A DNA stretch of 28,116 bases from Spirochaetales bacterium (GCA_016935715.1 JAFGQJ010000102.1:1-28116), one strand, 5' to 3'. Counted from the stretch's first letter, positions 16,983 to 25,446 are shown. Notes: generated by a model from the sequence alone, not told the origin. Translations and numbers: made by a program.

Positions 16983-19070
16983 ATGTCCGTTCCGTTCCCG
17001 CTCGAGAGGATCCGCAACATCGGAATCGCGGCGCACATAGACGCCGGGAAGACGACGACCACGGAGCGCATCCTCTACTACGCGGGCAGAACCCACAAGA
17101 TGGGGGAAGTTCACGCGGGGGAAGCGGAGATGGACTGGATGGAGCTGGAGAAGGAGCGGGGCATAACCATCACCGCCGCCGCCACTTTCTGCTCCTGGAG
17201 GGATTGCCAGATAAATATAATAGATACACCCGGCCATGTGGATTTCACGGCCGAGGTAGAACGATCTTTGAGAGTATTGGATGGAGTCATCGGCGTTTTT
17301 TGCGCCGTCAGGGGAGTGGAGCCGCAGAGCGAGACGGTCTGGAAACAGGCCGGACGCTACAAGATCCCGCGGATCGTCTTCATCAACAAGATGGACCGGA
17401 CCGGAGCGCGATTCGAGGAGGTTATCGAAGAGCTGCACCGCCGTCTGGGCGCCAATGCCACGGCGATCCAGATTCCCATCGGATCCGAGTCGGATTTCGT
17501 GGGTTTGATCGACCTGGTCCAGATGAAGGCCTATCTGTGGGATGAAGACCTGCTGGGTGCGCGGTACCGTGTTACCGAGCCTCCCGAAGCGCTGGCGGCC
17601 AAAGCGCGGCAGATGCGCAAAGCACTGCTGGAGCGTTTGTCCGAGACCGACGACCAGTTCCTGGAAGAATACCTGGAGGACAAGCCGCTGAGCGAGAGCC
17701 GCATCAAACAGGTCCTGCGGGCGGCTACGATTCAGGGCAAGTTCTTCCCCGTGCTCTGCGGAGCGGCGTTCAAGAACAAGGGGATCCAGACGCTGCTCGA
17801 CGCGGTGCTGGATTATCTGCCCTCGCCGGTGGAGTCCGGGGCAGTCACGGCGATCCAGCCGAACACCGGGGACTATGTGAGCCTGATCCCGTCAGAGGAT
17901 CAGCCTTTCGCCGCCCTGGTGTTCAAGATCATGAGCGATCCGTACGTGGGAAAGCTGGCCTATTTCCGGGTTTACAGCGGAACGCTGAAAACCGGAGCCA
18001 CGGTGTACAACGCCACGGCGGATCGGCGGGAGCGGATGCTGAGGCTGCTGCGCATGCACGCCAACGATCGGGAGCAGATAGACGAGGTGCGCGCGGGAGA
18101 CATCGCGGCCGCGGTGGGCCTGAAGAAGGTCCACACGGGGGATTCCCTCTGCGAGGAAAAGCATCCGGTGCTGCTCGAGTCGATGGTATTTCCCGAGCCG
18201 GTGGTCTCCATCGCGATAGAGCCCAGGACTCAGGCCGACACCGAGGGATTGAGCGTCGCGCTTCGAAAGCTTCTGGATGAGGATCCCACATTCCGGATCC
18301 GTTATGACAGGGATACGGGGCAGACGATCCTGTCCGGAATGGGGGAGCTGCACCTGGAGATTCTGGTGCAGCGGTTGTTTCGCGAATACAGGATCGAGGC
18401 GAAGATCGGCAGGCCGGAGGTGGCCTACAGGGAAACCATAACGGCGGCTGCGGAGGTCGAAGGAAAGTTCATTCGGCAAAGCGGGGGGCGGGGTCAGTAC
18501 GGTCACGTGGTGATGCGTTTTGAGCCGCTTCCGACGGGCACCGGGTTTCTATTCGAAAACAAGCTTGTAGGCGGCAGCGTTCCGAAGGAGTATATTCCAT
18601 CTGTGCAGAAGGGCATAGAGGAGGCTTCGGCCAACGGCGTGCTGGCGGGATATCCGATGGTTGATTTTCGGGCGATACTGCTCGACGGATCGTACCATGC
18701 GGTTGATTCCAGCGAAATGGCCTTTCGGATCGCCGCCTCGATGGCCTACAAGATCGGGCTTGAAAGAGCCAAACCGACCATCCTGGAACCGATCATGGGA
18801 GTGGAGATCTTCACCCCGGAGCAGTATCTGGGGGATCTGATCTCGGATCTCATGGGGCGCATGGGAAGGGTTGAGGGGATTGAGGATCGGCATGGGGGTA
18901 AGGTGGTGAAAGCCAACGTTGCCTTGAGACAGCTGTTCGGGTACACGACCCGGCTGCGCAGCCTGTCTCAGGGACGAGCCAACCACACCATGCAGTTTGC
19001 CTTCTACCAGCCTACTCCCCAGTCCGTCCAGGATGAAATTGTGCGGAAGGTTCGGGGCGTGAGCCGGTAA
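16983..19070 (+). CDS. fusA: Translation elongation factor G
   Basis: EF-G is the GTPase that drives tRNA-mRNA translocation and, with RRF, recycles ribosomes. The 695 residues carry G1 AHIDAGKTT (17-25), the switch RGITIT (59-64), G3 DTPGH (81-85) and G4 NKMD (135-138), followed by domains II-V of normal length. In the first switch the sequence is AEMDWME, where E. coli has ATMDWME. Spirochaetes are known to have two EF-G types that split translocation and recycling. The place in the str genes fits the main translocase, but I cannot assign the subtype. The ATG is 53 bases after rpsG and the start codon lacks a strong ribosome site. Confidence 0.95.
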   Translation: MSVPFPLERIRNIGIAAHIDAGKTTTTERILYYAGRTHKMGEVHAGEAEMDWMELEKERGITITAAATFCSWRDCQINIIDTPGHVDFTAEVERSLRVLDGVIGVFCAVRGVEPQSETVWKQAGRYKIPRIVFINKMDRTGARFEEVIEELHRRLGANATAIQIPIGSESDFVGLIDLVQMKAYLWDEDLLGARYRVTEPPEALAAKARQMRKALLERLSETDDQFLEEYLEDKPLSESRIKQVLRAATIQGKFFPVLCGAAFKNKGIQTLLDAVLDYLPSPVESGAVTAIQPNTGDYVSLIPSEDQPFAALVFKIMSDPYVGKLAYFRVYSGTLKTGATVYNATADRRERMLRLLRMHANDREQIDEVRAGDIAAAVGLKKVHTGDSLCEEKHPVLLESMVFPEPVVSIAIEPRTQADTEGLSVALRKLLDEDPTFRIRYDRDTGQTILSGMGELHLEILVQRLFREYRIEAKIGRPEVAYRETITAAAEVEGKFIRQSGGRGQYGHVVMRFEPLPTGTGFLFENKLVGGSVPKEYIPSVQKGIEEASANGVLAGYPMVDFRAILLDGSYHAVDSSEMAFRIAASMAYKIGLERAKPTILEPIMGVEIFTPEQYLGDLISDLMGRMGRVEGIEDRHGGKVVKANVALRQLFGYTTRLRSLSQGRANHTMQFAFYQPTPQSVQDEIVRKVRGVSR

Positions 19071-19077
19071 AACCGGC
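19063..19077 (+). promoter_or_regulatory. Tight hairpin at the fusA stop codon
   Basis: GCCGGT (19063-19068) pairs with ACCGGC (19072-19077) around AAA, and the fusA TAA stop lies at the tip. There is no T-run. It may mark the fusA mRNA end or limit read-through of ribosomes into tuf. Confidence 0.4.
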
Positions 19078-19150
19078 ACGATTGAGAGCGCAGTTGTCTT
19101 CAGTCTGCGAATGAGGAAATTGGTTTGCCGATAAGTGCAAGGAGGTTAGC

Positions 19151-20341
19151 ATGGCAAAGGCAAAGTTTGAAAGGACCAAACCCCATATCAACGTTGGGAC
19201 GATTGGTCATGTGGATCATGGCAAAACGACCCTGACTGCGGCGATTACCATGTATTGCAATGCCAAGTACGGCGACAAGTTGATGAAGTTCGAGGATATC
19301 GACAACGCTCCGGAGGAAAAGGCGCGGGGCATCACCATCAACACCCGGCACGTGGAGTACCAGACCGACAACCGGCACTATGCCCACGTCGACTGCCCGG
19401 GCCACGCCGACTACATCAAGAACATGATCACCGGTGCTGCCCAGATGGACGGTTCGGTCCTGGTCGTTTCGGCACCGGATTCGGTCATGCCCCAGACGAG
19501 GGAGCACATCCTCCTGGCCCGCCAGGTGGGGGTGCCGGCAATCGTCGTGTTCCTCAACAAGATCGACCAGGTCGATGATCCCGATTTGATCGAGCTGGTA
19601 GAGGAAGAGATCCGGGACGTGCTGAACGAGTACGAGTTTCCGGGCAACGAGATCCCCATCGTCAAGGGTTCCGCTCTGAAGGCCATGGAGAATCCGACGG
19701 ATGAAGAGGCGATCAAGCCCGTGGTGGAGCTGCTCAAGGTCATGGACGAATACTTCCCCCTGCCCGAGCGGCCCATGGACAGACCCTTCCAGATGCCGAT
19801 CGAGGACGTGTTCTCCATCTCCGGTCGCGGGACCGTGGTAACCGGCAGGATCGAGCGCGGCGTGATCAAGGTCGGCGAAGAGGTGGAAATCGTCGGCATC
19901 AAGGACACCCGCAAGACCGTTGTGACCGGTGTGGAGATGTTCAACAAGATCCTGGATGAGGGTCAGGCCGGGGACAACGTCGGTTGTCTGCTCCGCGGCG
20001 TGGAGAAAACCGAGGTCCAGAGAGGCCAGGTTCTGGCCAAACCGGGGACCATCACTCCCCACCACAAGTTCAAGGCTCAGATCGTGGCCCTGACCAAGGA
20101 AGAAGGCGGACGTCATTCACCGTTCTTCTCGGGCTACCGTCCCCAGTTCTACTTCCGGACCACGGATATTACCGGTTCGGTGACCCTGCCGGAGGACCGG
20201 CAGATGGTCATGCCCGGGGACAACTGCGAGGTCCAGGTCGAGCTGATCCATACGATCGCCGTGGAAAAGGGCCTGCGATTCGCCATCCGGGAAGGCGGAC
20301 GAACCGTTGCCGCCGGTGCGGTTACCGAGATAATCGAGTAG
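19151..20341 (+). CDS. tuf: Translation elongation factor Tu
   Basis: EF-Tu carries aminoacyl-tRNA to the ribosome as a GTP complex. The 396-residue protein shows G1 GHVDHGKT (19-26), the effector RGITIN (59-64), G3 DCPGH (81-85) and G4 NKID (136-139), and then domains II and III of ordinary length. Details such as VVSAPDSVMPQTREH and DDPDLIELVEEE resemble Treponema EF-Tu. An exact AAGGAGG site sits at about 19139-19145, the strongest ribosome site in the window, as expected for one of the most abundant proteins. It is 80 bases after fusA with no clear separate promoter. Confidence 0.98.
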   Translation: MAKAKFERTKPHINVGTIGHVDHGKTTLTAAITMYCNAKYGDKLMKFEDIDNAPEEKARGITINTRHVEYQTDNRHYAHVDCPGHADYIKNMITGAAQMDGSVLVVSAPDSVMPQTREHILLARQVGVPAIVVFLNKIDQVDDPDLIELVEEEIRDVLNEYEFPGNEIPIVKGSALKAMENPTDEEAIKPVVELLKVMDEYFPLPERPMDRPFQMPIEDVFSISGRGTVVTGRIERGVIKVGEEVEIVGIKDTRKTVVTGVEMFNKILDEGQAGDNVGCLLRGVEKTEVQRGQVLAKPGTITPHHKFKAQIVALTKEEGGRHSPFFSGYRPQFYFRTTDITGSVTLPEDRQMVMPGDNCEVQVELIHTIAVEKGLRFAIREGGRTVAAGAVTEIIE

Positions 20342-20343
20342 CC

Positions 20344-20377
20344 GCCGGTCGACACGGGAGCGAAATCCGTACCCGGC
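20344..20377 (+). promoter_or_regulatory. Stem-loop in the tuf-rpsJ gap
   Basis: GCCGG (20344-20348) pairs with CCGGC (20373-20377), and ACGG (20354-20357) pairs with CCGT (20367-20370) inside it. It begins three bases after the tuf stop. No T-run follows and I see no convincing promoter in the 118-base gap, so tuf and the S10 genes are probably cotranscribed. The hairpin may stabilise the tuf message. Confidence 0.4.
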
Positions 20378-20459
20378 GACATGGGCGGAGAAACCTTGCG
20401 GCATCCGATGTACGGTATGAGCTTCGAGAAAAAGAGAGTTGAGACTGTCTGGAGGAAGA

Positions 20460-20768
20460 ATGGCTAAAGAGAGGATTCGAGTTCGTCTGCGGGGATTTGA
20501 TATCGAGTTGATTGATCAAAGCGCGAAAGCCATCGTGCAAACGGTGCTGAAGGCAGGGAGCAAAGTCTCCGGCCCGATCCCTCTGCCAACCCGGATCAAC
20601 AAATTCACCGTTCTTCGCTCGCCCCACGTGAACAAGAAATCCCGGGAGCAGTTCGAAATGCGAACGCACAAACGTCTGATCGACATCATCGAGCCGACCT
20701 CGGCGGTGATGGACGCTCTGATGAAGCTCGAGCTGCCCGCCGGTGTGGATGTTGAAATCAAGCAGTAG
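20460..20768 (+). CDS. rpsJ: Ribosomal protein S10
   Basis: S10 sits in the small-subunit head and also binds NusG and NusB, linking ribosomes to antitermination. The 102-residue product starts MAKERIRVRLRGFD and contains the conserved GPIPLPT and RSPHVNKKSREQFEMRTHKR blocks. The reading frame is open seven codons further upstream, but the ATG at 20460 has GGAGG nine bases before it and gives the family start. It is the first gene of the S10 set and is only 118 bases from tuf. Confidence 0.97.
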   Translation: MAKERIRVRLRGFDIELIDQSAKAIVQTVLKAGSKVSGPIPLPTRINKFTVLRSPHVNKKSREQFEMRTHKRLIDIIEPTSAVMDALMKLELPAGVDVEIKQ

Positions 20769-20777
20769 AGGAAAATC

Positions 20778-21392
20778 ATGCTGGGTCTGATTGGAAGAAA
20801 AATAGGTATGACGCAGGTTTTCGACGAGCAGGGCACGCAGACCCCGGTGACCGTGATCGAGATCGAACCCAACGTCGTGGTCGGTGAGCGTACACCGGAG
20901 AAGCACGGCTACTCGGCTCTCCTGCTGGGGTACGGAGTGAGAAGGAAATCCAGAACCCGGAAACCCTATGCGGGTCAGTTCCCCGAAGGCGTACAGCCGA
21001 GCCGGGTCCTGACCGAGGTGAAGAATTTCGAGGGGCAATACAAGGTCGGCGAGAAGATCGGCCTGGAATCCTTCGAAGGGATCCGCTTCGTGGACGTTCG
21101 GGGGGTTTCCAAGGGAAAAGGTTATCAGGGTGTCATGAAAAGGCACGGGTTCGGCGGCGGCCCGAGAACACACGGCTCTCTCGTGCACCGTGAACTGGGC
21201 TCCACCGGTTTGGCCAGTGGAAAGATGTTCAAGGGCTCGAAGATGCCCGGGCGCATGGGATCGGAGCGCAAGACAGTCCAGAATCTACGGGTCGTCAAAG
21301 TAGATCCCGAGGCGGGGGTGCTGCTGGTCAAGGGAGCGGTACCCGGACCCCGAGGCGCAACCCTGTTCGTGGCGAAAGCGAAGAAGAAGTAG
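20778..21392 (+). CDS. rplC: Ribosomal protein L3
   Basis: L3 starts assembly of the large subunit and reaches with a long loop towards the peptidyl transferase centre. The 204-residue protein begins LGLIGRKIGMTQVF and has the KRHGFGGGPRTHGS and MPGRMGSERKTVQ segments. At the loop tip it reads STGLASGKMFKG (142-153), two residues shorter than in E. coli and without the Gln-Asn-Gln that includes the PrmB-methylated Gln150. Nine bases separate it from rpsJ and eight from rplD. Confidence 0.96.
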   Translation: MLGLIGRKIGMTQVFDEQGTQTPVTVIEIEPNVVVGERTPEKHGYSALLLGYGVRRKSRTRKPYAGQFPEGVQPSRVLTEVKNFEGQYKVGEKIGLESFEGIRFVDVRGVSKGKGYQGVMKRHGFGGGPRTHGSLVHRELGSTGLASGKMFKGSKMPGRMGSERKTVQNLRVVKVDPEAGVLLVKGAVPGPRGATLFVAKAKKK

Positions 21393-21400
21393 AGGACACC

Positions 21401-22555
21401 ATGGTTGTGAAGGTTTATGGCGTCGATGGATCCGAGCGCAGAGACATCGAGCTTGTGGATGAAGTGTTCAACAGACCCGTCAGCACGGGATCGATCTATC
21501 ATGCCATCCGCAATGAGCTGGCCAACCTGAGAGTCGGCACAGCATCCACCAAAACCCGGCACGAGGTGCGGGGAAGTGGCACAAAGCCGTGGCGCCAAAA
21601 AGGGACTGGCCGTGCGCGGGCGGGAACCAGGCAGTCTCCGGTCTGGGTAGGAGGCGGGGTGGCCTTCGGTCCCAAGCCCCGCGACTACAGCTACAGGATA
21701 CCGAAGAAGCTCAAACGACTCGCCTTCAAATCGATCTTTAGCCAGAAGACTCATGAAGAACGGCTCCTGGTGGTCGAGGATTTTACGGTGGAGTCCGGAA
21801 AGACGCGGGAGCTGGTCAGGATTCTCAAGGGGCTGACCCCCGAGAACCGCACCGCGATCGTGATTTCCGGCGAGGACTCCATGCTGAAACGCGCGGGTCG
21901 CAACATCCCGGGCTTGAGCATCCTGTCGTACAACAGGCTCCGGGCGCATGATCTTTTCTATGCCGGCAGGGTCATCGTTTTCGAGAAAGCGGCCGAGCAG
22001 CTGGGGCAGATGTACGGGCAGCAGTCGTCCAGACGTGCTCCCGACAGAGTCATGCCGCAGCCGGCGGGAGGCGCCAGGCCGGTTCCGCCGAGCCAGGCAG
22101 CGCCGGCGGGCAAGCCGGCGGCCGCCAGGAGCAGCCGGGCCAAAGCGGCAGCGGCCAAAGCGGCAGCCAAAACCTCGGCCGAGCGGCCCGCGACGGGGAA
22201 GCCTGCCGCCAGGAAGCCTGCCGCGGACAAGGCGACTGCCAAAGCGCCGGCGCGCAAGCCGGCGGCCAAAACTCCGGCCGAGCGGCCCGCGACGGGGAAG
22301 CCTGCCGCCAGGAAGCCTGCGGCGGGCAAGGCGACCGCCAAAGCGCCGGCGCGCAAGAGCAAGGCGGCTACCGGTTCGCCTACCGGTAAGGCGGCGGCTA
22401 AAACCTCGGCCGAGCGGCCCGCGAAGGGGAAGCCTGCCACCAGGAAGCCTGCCGCGGCCAAGGCGACCGCCAAAACGCCGGCGGCCAGGAGCTCTGCCGG
22501 GAAGCCCGGGGCGAGCAAAACCGGCTCCGCCAAGAAGGGCAAAGAAGGTAGCTAA
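21401..22555 (+). CDS. rplD: Ribosomal protein L4 with a long repetitive C-terminal tail
   Basis: Residues 1-210 are ordinary L4, a large-subunit protein whose loop lines the exit tunnel; the loop KPWRQKGTGRARAG (62-75) is intact and shows no macrolide-resistance change. Residues 211-384 are an added tail with no counterpart in common L4 proteins (about 205 residues). It is built from Ala, Lys, Pro, Arg and Thr with three related units of about 33 residues, and is strongly basic and low-complexity, like histone H1 or Hc1 tails. The frame stays open to the TAA that overlaps the rplW ATG, so this is a genuine extension and not a frameshift. A role in RNA or DNA binding is inference only. Confidence 0.95.
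   Translation: MVVKVYGVDGSERRDIELVDEVFNRPVSTGSIYHAIRNELANLRVGTASTKTRHEVRGSGTKPWRQKGTGRARAGTRQSPVWVGGGVAFGPKPRDYSYRIPKKLKRLAFKSIFSQKTHEERLLVVEDFTVESGKTRELVRILKGLTPENRTAIVISGEDSMLKRAGRNIPGLSILSYNRLRAHDLFYAGRVIVFEKAAEQLGQMYGQQSSRRAPDRVMPQPAGGARPVPPSQAAPAGKPAAARSSRAKAAAAKAAAKTSAERPATGKPAARKPAADKATAKAPARKPAAKTPAERPATGKPAARKPAAGKATAKAPARKSKAATGSPTGKAAAKTSAERPAKGKPATRKPAAAKATAKTPAARSSAGKPGASKTGSAKKGKEGS
22163..22504 (+). repeat. In-frame repeats inside the rplD tail
   Basis: Three units begin at codons 255, 288 and 331. Units one and two have a period of 99 bases and differ at only a few positions. Unit two carries 11 extra codons at its end (320-330), and unit three is more diverged. Each unit encodes the pattern AAKTxAERPAxGKPAxRKPAA followed by KATAK. 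The near identity at DNA level suggests fairly recent duplication. Confidence 0.9.
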
Positions 22556-22839
22556 TGGATCCGACAAAGATCATCATCGAACCGATCGTGACTGAAAAAT
22601 CGAACCAGATGCGGGACGGTGGCAAGTACGTCTTCAAAGTAGACAGCCGCGCCAACAAGCTCGAGATCATGCGGGCCATCCGCGAGCTGTTCAACGTACA
22701 CCCCGTAGCATGCCACATCATGCGCGTGAAGAGAAAACCGAAACGGGTACGCTATCAGCTGGGCTACACCTCGGAGTGGAAGAAGGCCATAGTGACCCTG
22801 CGCGCCGGTGAAGTCATCCAGATTTTTGAAGGGGTATAA
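22555..22839 (+). CDS. rplW: Ribosomal protein L23
   Basis: L23 lies at the exit of the peptide tunnel and docks trigger factor and SRP. The 94 residues start with the typical IIEPIVTEKSN block and contain YVFKVDSRANKLEIMRAIRELFNV and a short basic loop KRKPKRVRYQLGY. Its ATG overlaps the rplD stop (TAATG), so its translation is probably coupled to that of the long L4 gene. Confidence 0.97.
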   Translation: MDPTKIIIEPIVTEKSNQMRDGGKYVFKVDSRANKLEIMRAIRELFNVHPVACHIMRVKRKPKRVRYQLGYTSEWKKAIVTLRAGEVIQIFEGV

Positions 22840-22842
22840 CCG

Positions 22843-23667
22843 ATGGCAATCAAGACGTATAAACCGATCACCCCGGGCATGCGCTACAAGACCGGTCTGA
22901 CCTTCGAGGAACTGACCAAGGATCGACCGCTGAAGAAACTCGCGAAGGGCAAGTCCTCCCGGGGCGGCCGGGGCGCAAACGGACGCATCAGCGTCCGGCG
23001 CAAAGGCGGCGGTCACAAGCGCAAGTACCGGATCGTCGATTTCAAGCGCGACAAGATCGGCGTGCCCGGAACCGCAGCAACGATCGAATACGATCCGAAC
23101 CGCAGCGCGTTCATCGCACTGATCCACTACCGGGACGGGGACAAGCGCTACATTCTGGCACCGGCGGGACTGCAGGTCGGCGCGGCCATCGTGAGCGGTC
23201 CGGACGCGCCGCTGGAGCCCGGCAATGCCCTGCCTCTGGAGAAGATTCCGCTGGGGATGGTGGTCCACAACGTCGAGCTCACCCCGGGGCGCGGCGCTCA
23301 GATAGTCCGCGCCGCCGGAGCCGGAGCCACGCTGATGGCCAAAGAGGGCCAGTACGCCACCCTCAAGCTGCCTTCGGGGGAGATGCGGATGGTGCTGGCC
23401 CGCTGCTATGCCACTCTCGGGGAGGTGGGCAACCAGGACCACATGAACGTCTCCCTGGGCAAGGCCGGTCGCAGCCGCTGGCTCGGCAGGCGGCCGAAGG
23501 TCCGGGGTGTGGCCATGAATCCCCACGATCACCCGCACGGCGGGGGAGAGGGGAAGAGCTCCGGTGGAAGGCATCCGGTAACACCCTGGGGTGTTCCAAC
23601 GAAGGGGTACAAAACCCGCAAGAAGAAAAAATCTTCGAGCCGTTTGATCGTGAAGAAAAGGAAATAG
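22843..23667 (+). CDS. rplB: Ribosomal protein L2
   Basis: L2 is one of the most conserved large-subunit proteins and supports the peptidyl transferase centre and subunit joining. The 274 residues show the SRGGRGANGRISVRRKGGGHKR block and the DHPHGGGEG loop near 223-231 with its conserved His. The C-terminus is the typical basic TKGYKTRKKKKSS tail. It lies three bases after rplW. Confidence 0.98.
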   Translation: MAIKTYKPITPGMRYKTGLTFEELTKDRPLKKLAKGKSSRGGRGANGRISVRRKGGGHKRKYRIVDFKRDKIGVPGTAATIEYDPNRSAFIALIHYRDGDKRYILAPAGLQVGAAIVSGPDAPLEPGNALPLEKIPLGMVVHNVELTPGRGAQIVRAAGAGATLMAKEGQYATLKLPSGEMRMVLARCYATLGEVGNQDHMNVSLGKAGRSRWLGRRPKVRGVAMNPHDHPHGGGEGKSSGGRHPVTPWGVPTKGYKTRKKKKSSSRLIVKKRK

Positions 23668-23676
23668 GAGAAGCCC

Positions 23677-23961
23677 GTGTCGAGGTCTGTAAAGAAGGGT
23701 CCGTTTATTGCGAAAAGCCTCTACAAGAAGGTTTTGGAGATGAACAAGGGCGGCGGCGAGAAAAAGATGATCAAGACCTATTCTCGCTGTTCGACCATTT
23801 TCCCGGAGATGGTGGGATACACGATCTCGGTATACAACGGAAAAACCTGGATTCCCGTGTACATCACCGAGAACCTGGTCGGCCACAAGCTCGGGGAGTT
23901 CGCCCCCACCCGGCTGTTCCGCGGACACAGTCATTCGGACAAGAAAGCAGCGAAGAGGTAG
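23677..23961 (+). CDS. rpsS: Ribosomal protein S19
   Basis: S19 is in the small-subunit head and contacts S13 and the A-site finger. The 94 residues start SRSVKKGPF and contain TYSRCSTIFPEMVGYTISVYNGK and LGEFAPTRLFRGH, all typical. The start codon is GTG, supported by an AGGAG site at 23666-23670 that overlaps the rplB stop codon. Confidence 0.97.
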   Translation: MSRSVKKGPFIAKSLYKKVLEMNKGGGEKKMIKTYSRCSTIFPEMVGYTISVYNGKTWIPVYITENLVGHKLGEFAPTRLFRGHSHSDKKAAKR

Positions 23962-23965
23962 AACT

Positions 23966-24328
23966 ATGGAGATCAAGAAGGGCTATTCAGCTCACGCCCG
24001 GTACATAAGGATGTCACCCTTCAAGGTCAGAAGGATCGCCGACAAAGTGCGGAAAAAACCCTACGGGGATGCCATTGCCCTCCTTGAAAACATACCGCAC
24101 AAAGGGGCGCGCCTTTTGAAGAAGGTCATCCAGTCGGCTGCCGCCAATGCCCTGTATACGAACAAGAACCTCGACGAGGAGCTGCTGTACATCAGGGACC
24201 TGCAGGTCAACGAAGGAGCCAGGATGAAACGGATCTGGCCGCGGGCGCGGGGAAGGGCGGACAGACTGATCAAGAGATCATGCCATATCTCGGTGGCGTT
24301 GGATGAAATTTCGGGGCGAGGAGAGTAA
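23966..24328 (+). CDS. rplV: Ribosomal protein L22
   Basis: L22 lines the peptide exit tunnel with a long hairpin. The 120 residues show ARYIRMSPFKVRRIADKVR near the start and the tunnel-hairpin segment NEGARMKRIWPRARGRADRL (83-102), with no deletion of the kind linked to macrolide resistance. The gene begins four bases after rpsS and ends one base before the rpsC start. Confidence 0.97.
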   Translation: MEIKKGYSAHARYIRMSPFKVRRIADKVRKKPYGDAIALLENIPHKGARLLKKVIQSAAANALYTNKNLDEELLYIRDLQVNEGARMKRIWPRARGRADRLIKRSCHISVALDEISGRGE

Positions 24329-24329
24329 G

Positions 24330-25043
24330 GTGGGACAGAAGGTAAATCCATACGGTCTTAGACTCGGCATCAACAAAACCTGGAAGTCCAAGTGGTACGT
24401 GGATCCCAGAGACTATGCCAGCACACTGCACGAGGATCTGCGGCTCAGGCGGACGATCGACAAAGCCGCGGAAACGCAGGGTGCCGACATCTCCGACGTG
24501 GAGATCATTCGCCATCCCCAGCGCATCACCATCATTATCCATACCGGACGGCCCGGCGTGATCATCGGCGCCAAAGGGGCGAATATCGAGAAGCTGGGCA
24601 AACTGCTGCAGAAACTGGTGGGCAAGAAGATACAGATCAAGATCAAAGAGATCTCCCGGCCGGAAACCGATGCCCAGCTCATAGCGGAAAACGTCTCCCG
24701 GCAGCTGCGATCCCGGGCTTCCTTCCGAAGGGCCATGAAGATGGCTGTAGTGAACGCCATGAAGGCGGGCGTGCAGGGAGCCAAGATCAAGGTGGCGGGC
24801 CGGTTGGGCGGTTCGGAGATGGCCCGCAGGGAGGAGTACAAAGAGGGCAGGATTCCTCTGCACACCTTCCGCGCCGACATCGACTACGGCTTCGCCGAAT
24901 CGATCACCACCTTCGGATCGATCGGCGTGAAGGTTTGGATCTACAAGGGAGAAATTTTCGGCGGAGAGACCCAGGAAGATGCAGGACTGCTTCTGAAGAA
25001 GCAGCGCGGGGGTAGGAGTAGGTCAGGCTATGCTCAGTCCTAA
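24330..25043 (+). CDS. rpsC: Ribosomal protein S3
   Basis: S3 is part of the mRNA entry channel and has helicase activity with S4 and S5. The frame opens at an ATG at 24303 inside rplV, but the GTG at 24330 yields the universal start MGQKVNPYGLRLG, 237 residues, with GAGGAG just upstream. The KH domain GRPGVIIGAKGANIEKL lies at about 71-87 and the C-terminal domain has the KVAGRLGGSEMAR block. Its end overlaps rplP by 14 bases. Confidence 0.97.
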   Translation: MGQKVNPYGLRLGINKTWKSKWYVDPRDYASTLHEDLRLRRTIDKAAETQGADISDVEIIRHPQRITIIIHTGRPGVIIGAKGANIEKLGKLLQKLVGKKIQIKIKEISRPETDAQLIAENVSRQLRSRASFRRAMKMAVVNAMKAGVQGAKIKVAGRLGGSEMARREEYKEGRIPLHTFRADIDYGFAESITTFGSIGVKVWIYKGEIFGGETQEDAGLLLKKQRGGRSRSGYAQS

Positions 25044-25446
25044 ACGAACCAAGTATCGCAAGAAGCAGAGGGGCAGAATGCAGGGAGTTGCCGCCCGGGG
25101 CAACACGATCGCCTTCGGGGAGTACGGTCTTACCGCCCTGGAGAAGCACTGGATCACCAACCGGCAGATCGAGGCGGCTCGTATCGCCATGACACGCCAC
25201 ATCAAGAGGGGGGGGAAAGTCTGGATTCGGATTTTCCCCGACATCCCCTTCACCAAGAAGCCCGCGGAAACGCGGATGGGCAAGGGCAAGGGCACTCCGG
25301 AATATTGGGTGGCGGCGGTGAAGCCCGGCACCGTCATGTTCGAGATCGGCGGCGTCAGCAGGGAGCTGGCGGAATCGGCGATACGGCTGGCGGGCAGCAA
25401 GCTCCCGATCAAAACCAAGTTCAAAGCCAGGCGGGATCTGGAGTAG
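25030..25446 (+). CDS. rplP: Ribosomal protein L16
   Basis: L16 helps place the A-site tRNA in the large subunit. The 138 residues start MLSPKRTKYRKKQRGRM and contain the conserved WIRIFPD.PFTKKP and RMGKGKG..EYWVA segments; the Arg in RMGKGKG is the residue hydroxylated in E. coli. It starts inside the end of rpsC (14-base overlap), implying coupled translation. Confidence 0.97.
   Translation: MLSPKRTKYRKKQRGRMQGVAARGNTIAFGEYGLTALEKHWITNRQIEAARIAMTRHIKRGGKVWIRIFPDIPFTKKPAETRMGKGKGTPEYWVAAVKPGTVMFEIGGVSRELAESAIRLAGSKLPIKTKFKARRDLE

Noticed and set aside
19089..19109. Small CGCAG/CTGCG hairpin in the fusA-tuf gap
   Set aside because: Only five pairs with an eleven-base loop; expected by chance in G+C-rich DNA.
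20396..20421. Possible promoter TTGCGG / TATGAG before rpsJ
   Set aside because: The spacing is only 14 bases and both boxes are poor, so cotranscription with tuf is more likely.
21125..22567. A 480-codon minus-strand frame opposite rplC-rplD with GRLPGGRLP repeats
   Set aside because: The repeats are only the complement of the Lys/Ala/Pro repeats of the L4 tail; the + strand frame is anchored by real L4 and by overlap with rplW.
24303..24329. ATG start of rpsC inside rplV
   Set aside because: It would put nine extra residues before the universal S3 start; the GTG at 24330 has a good ribosome site.
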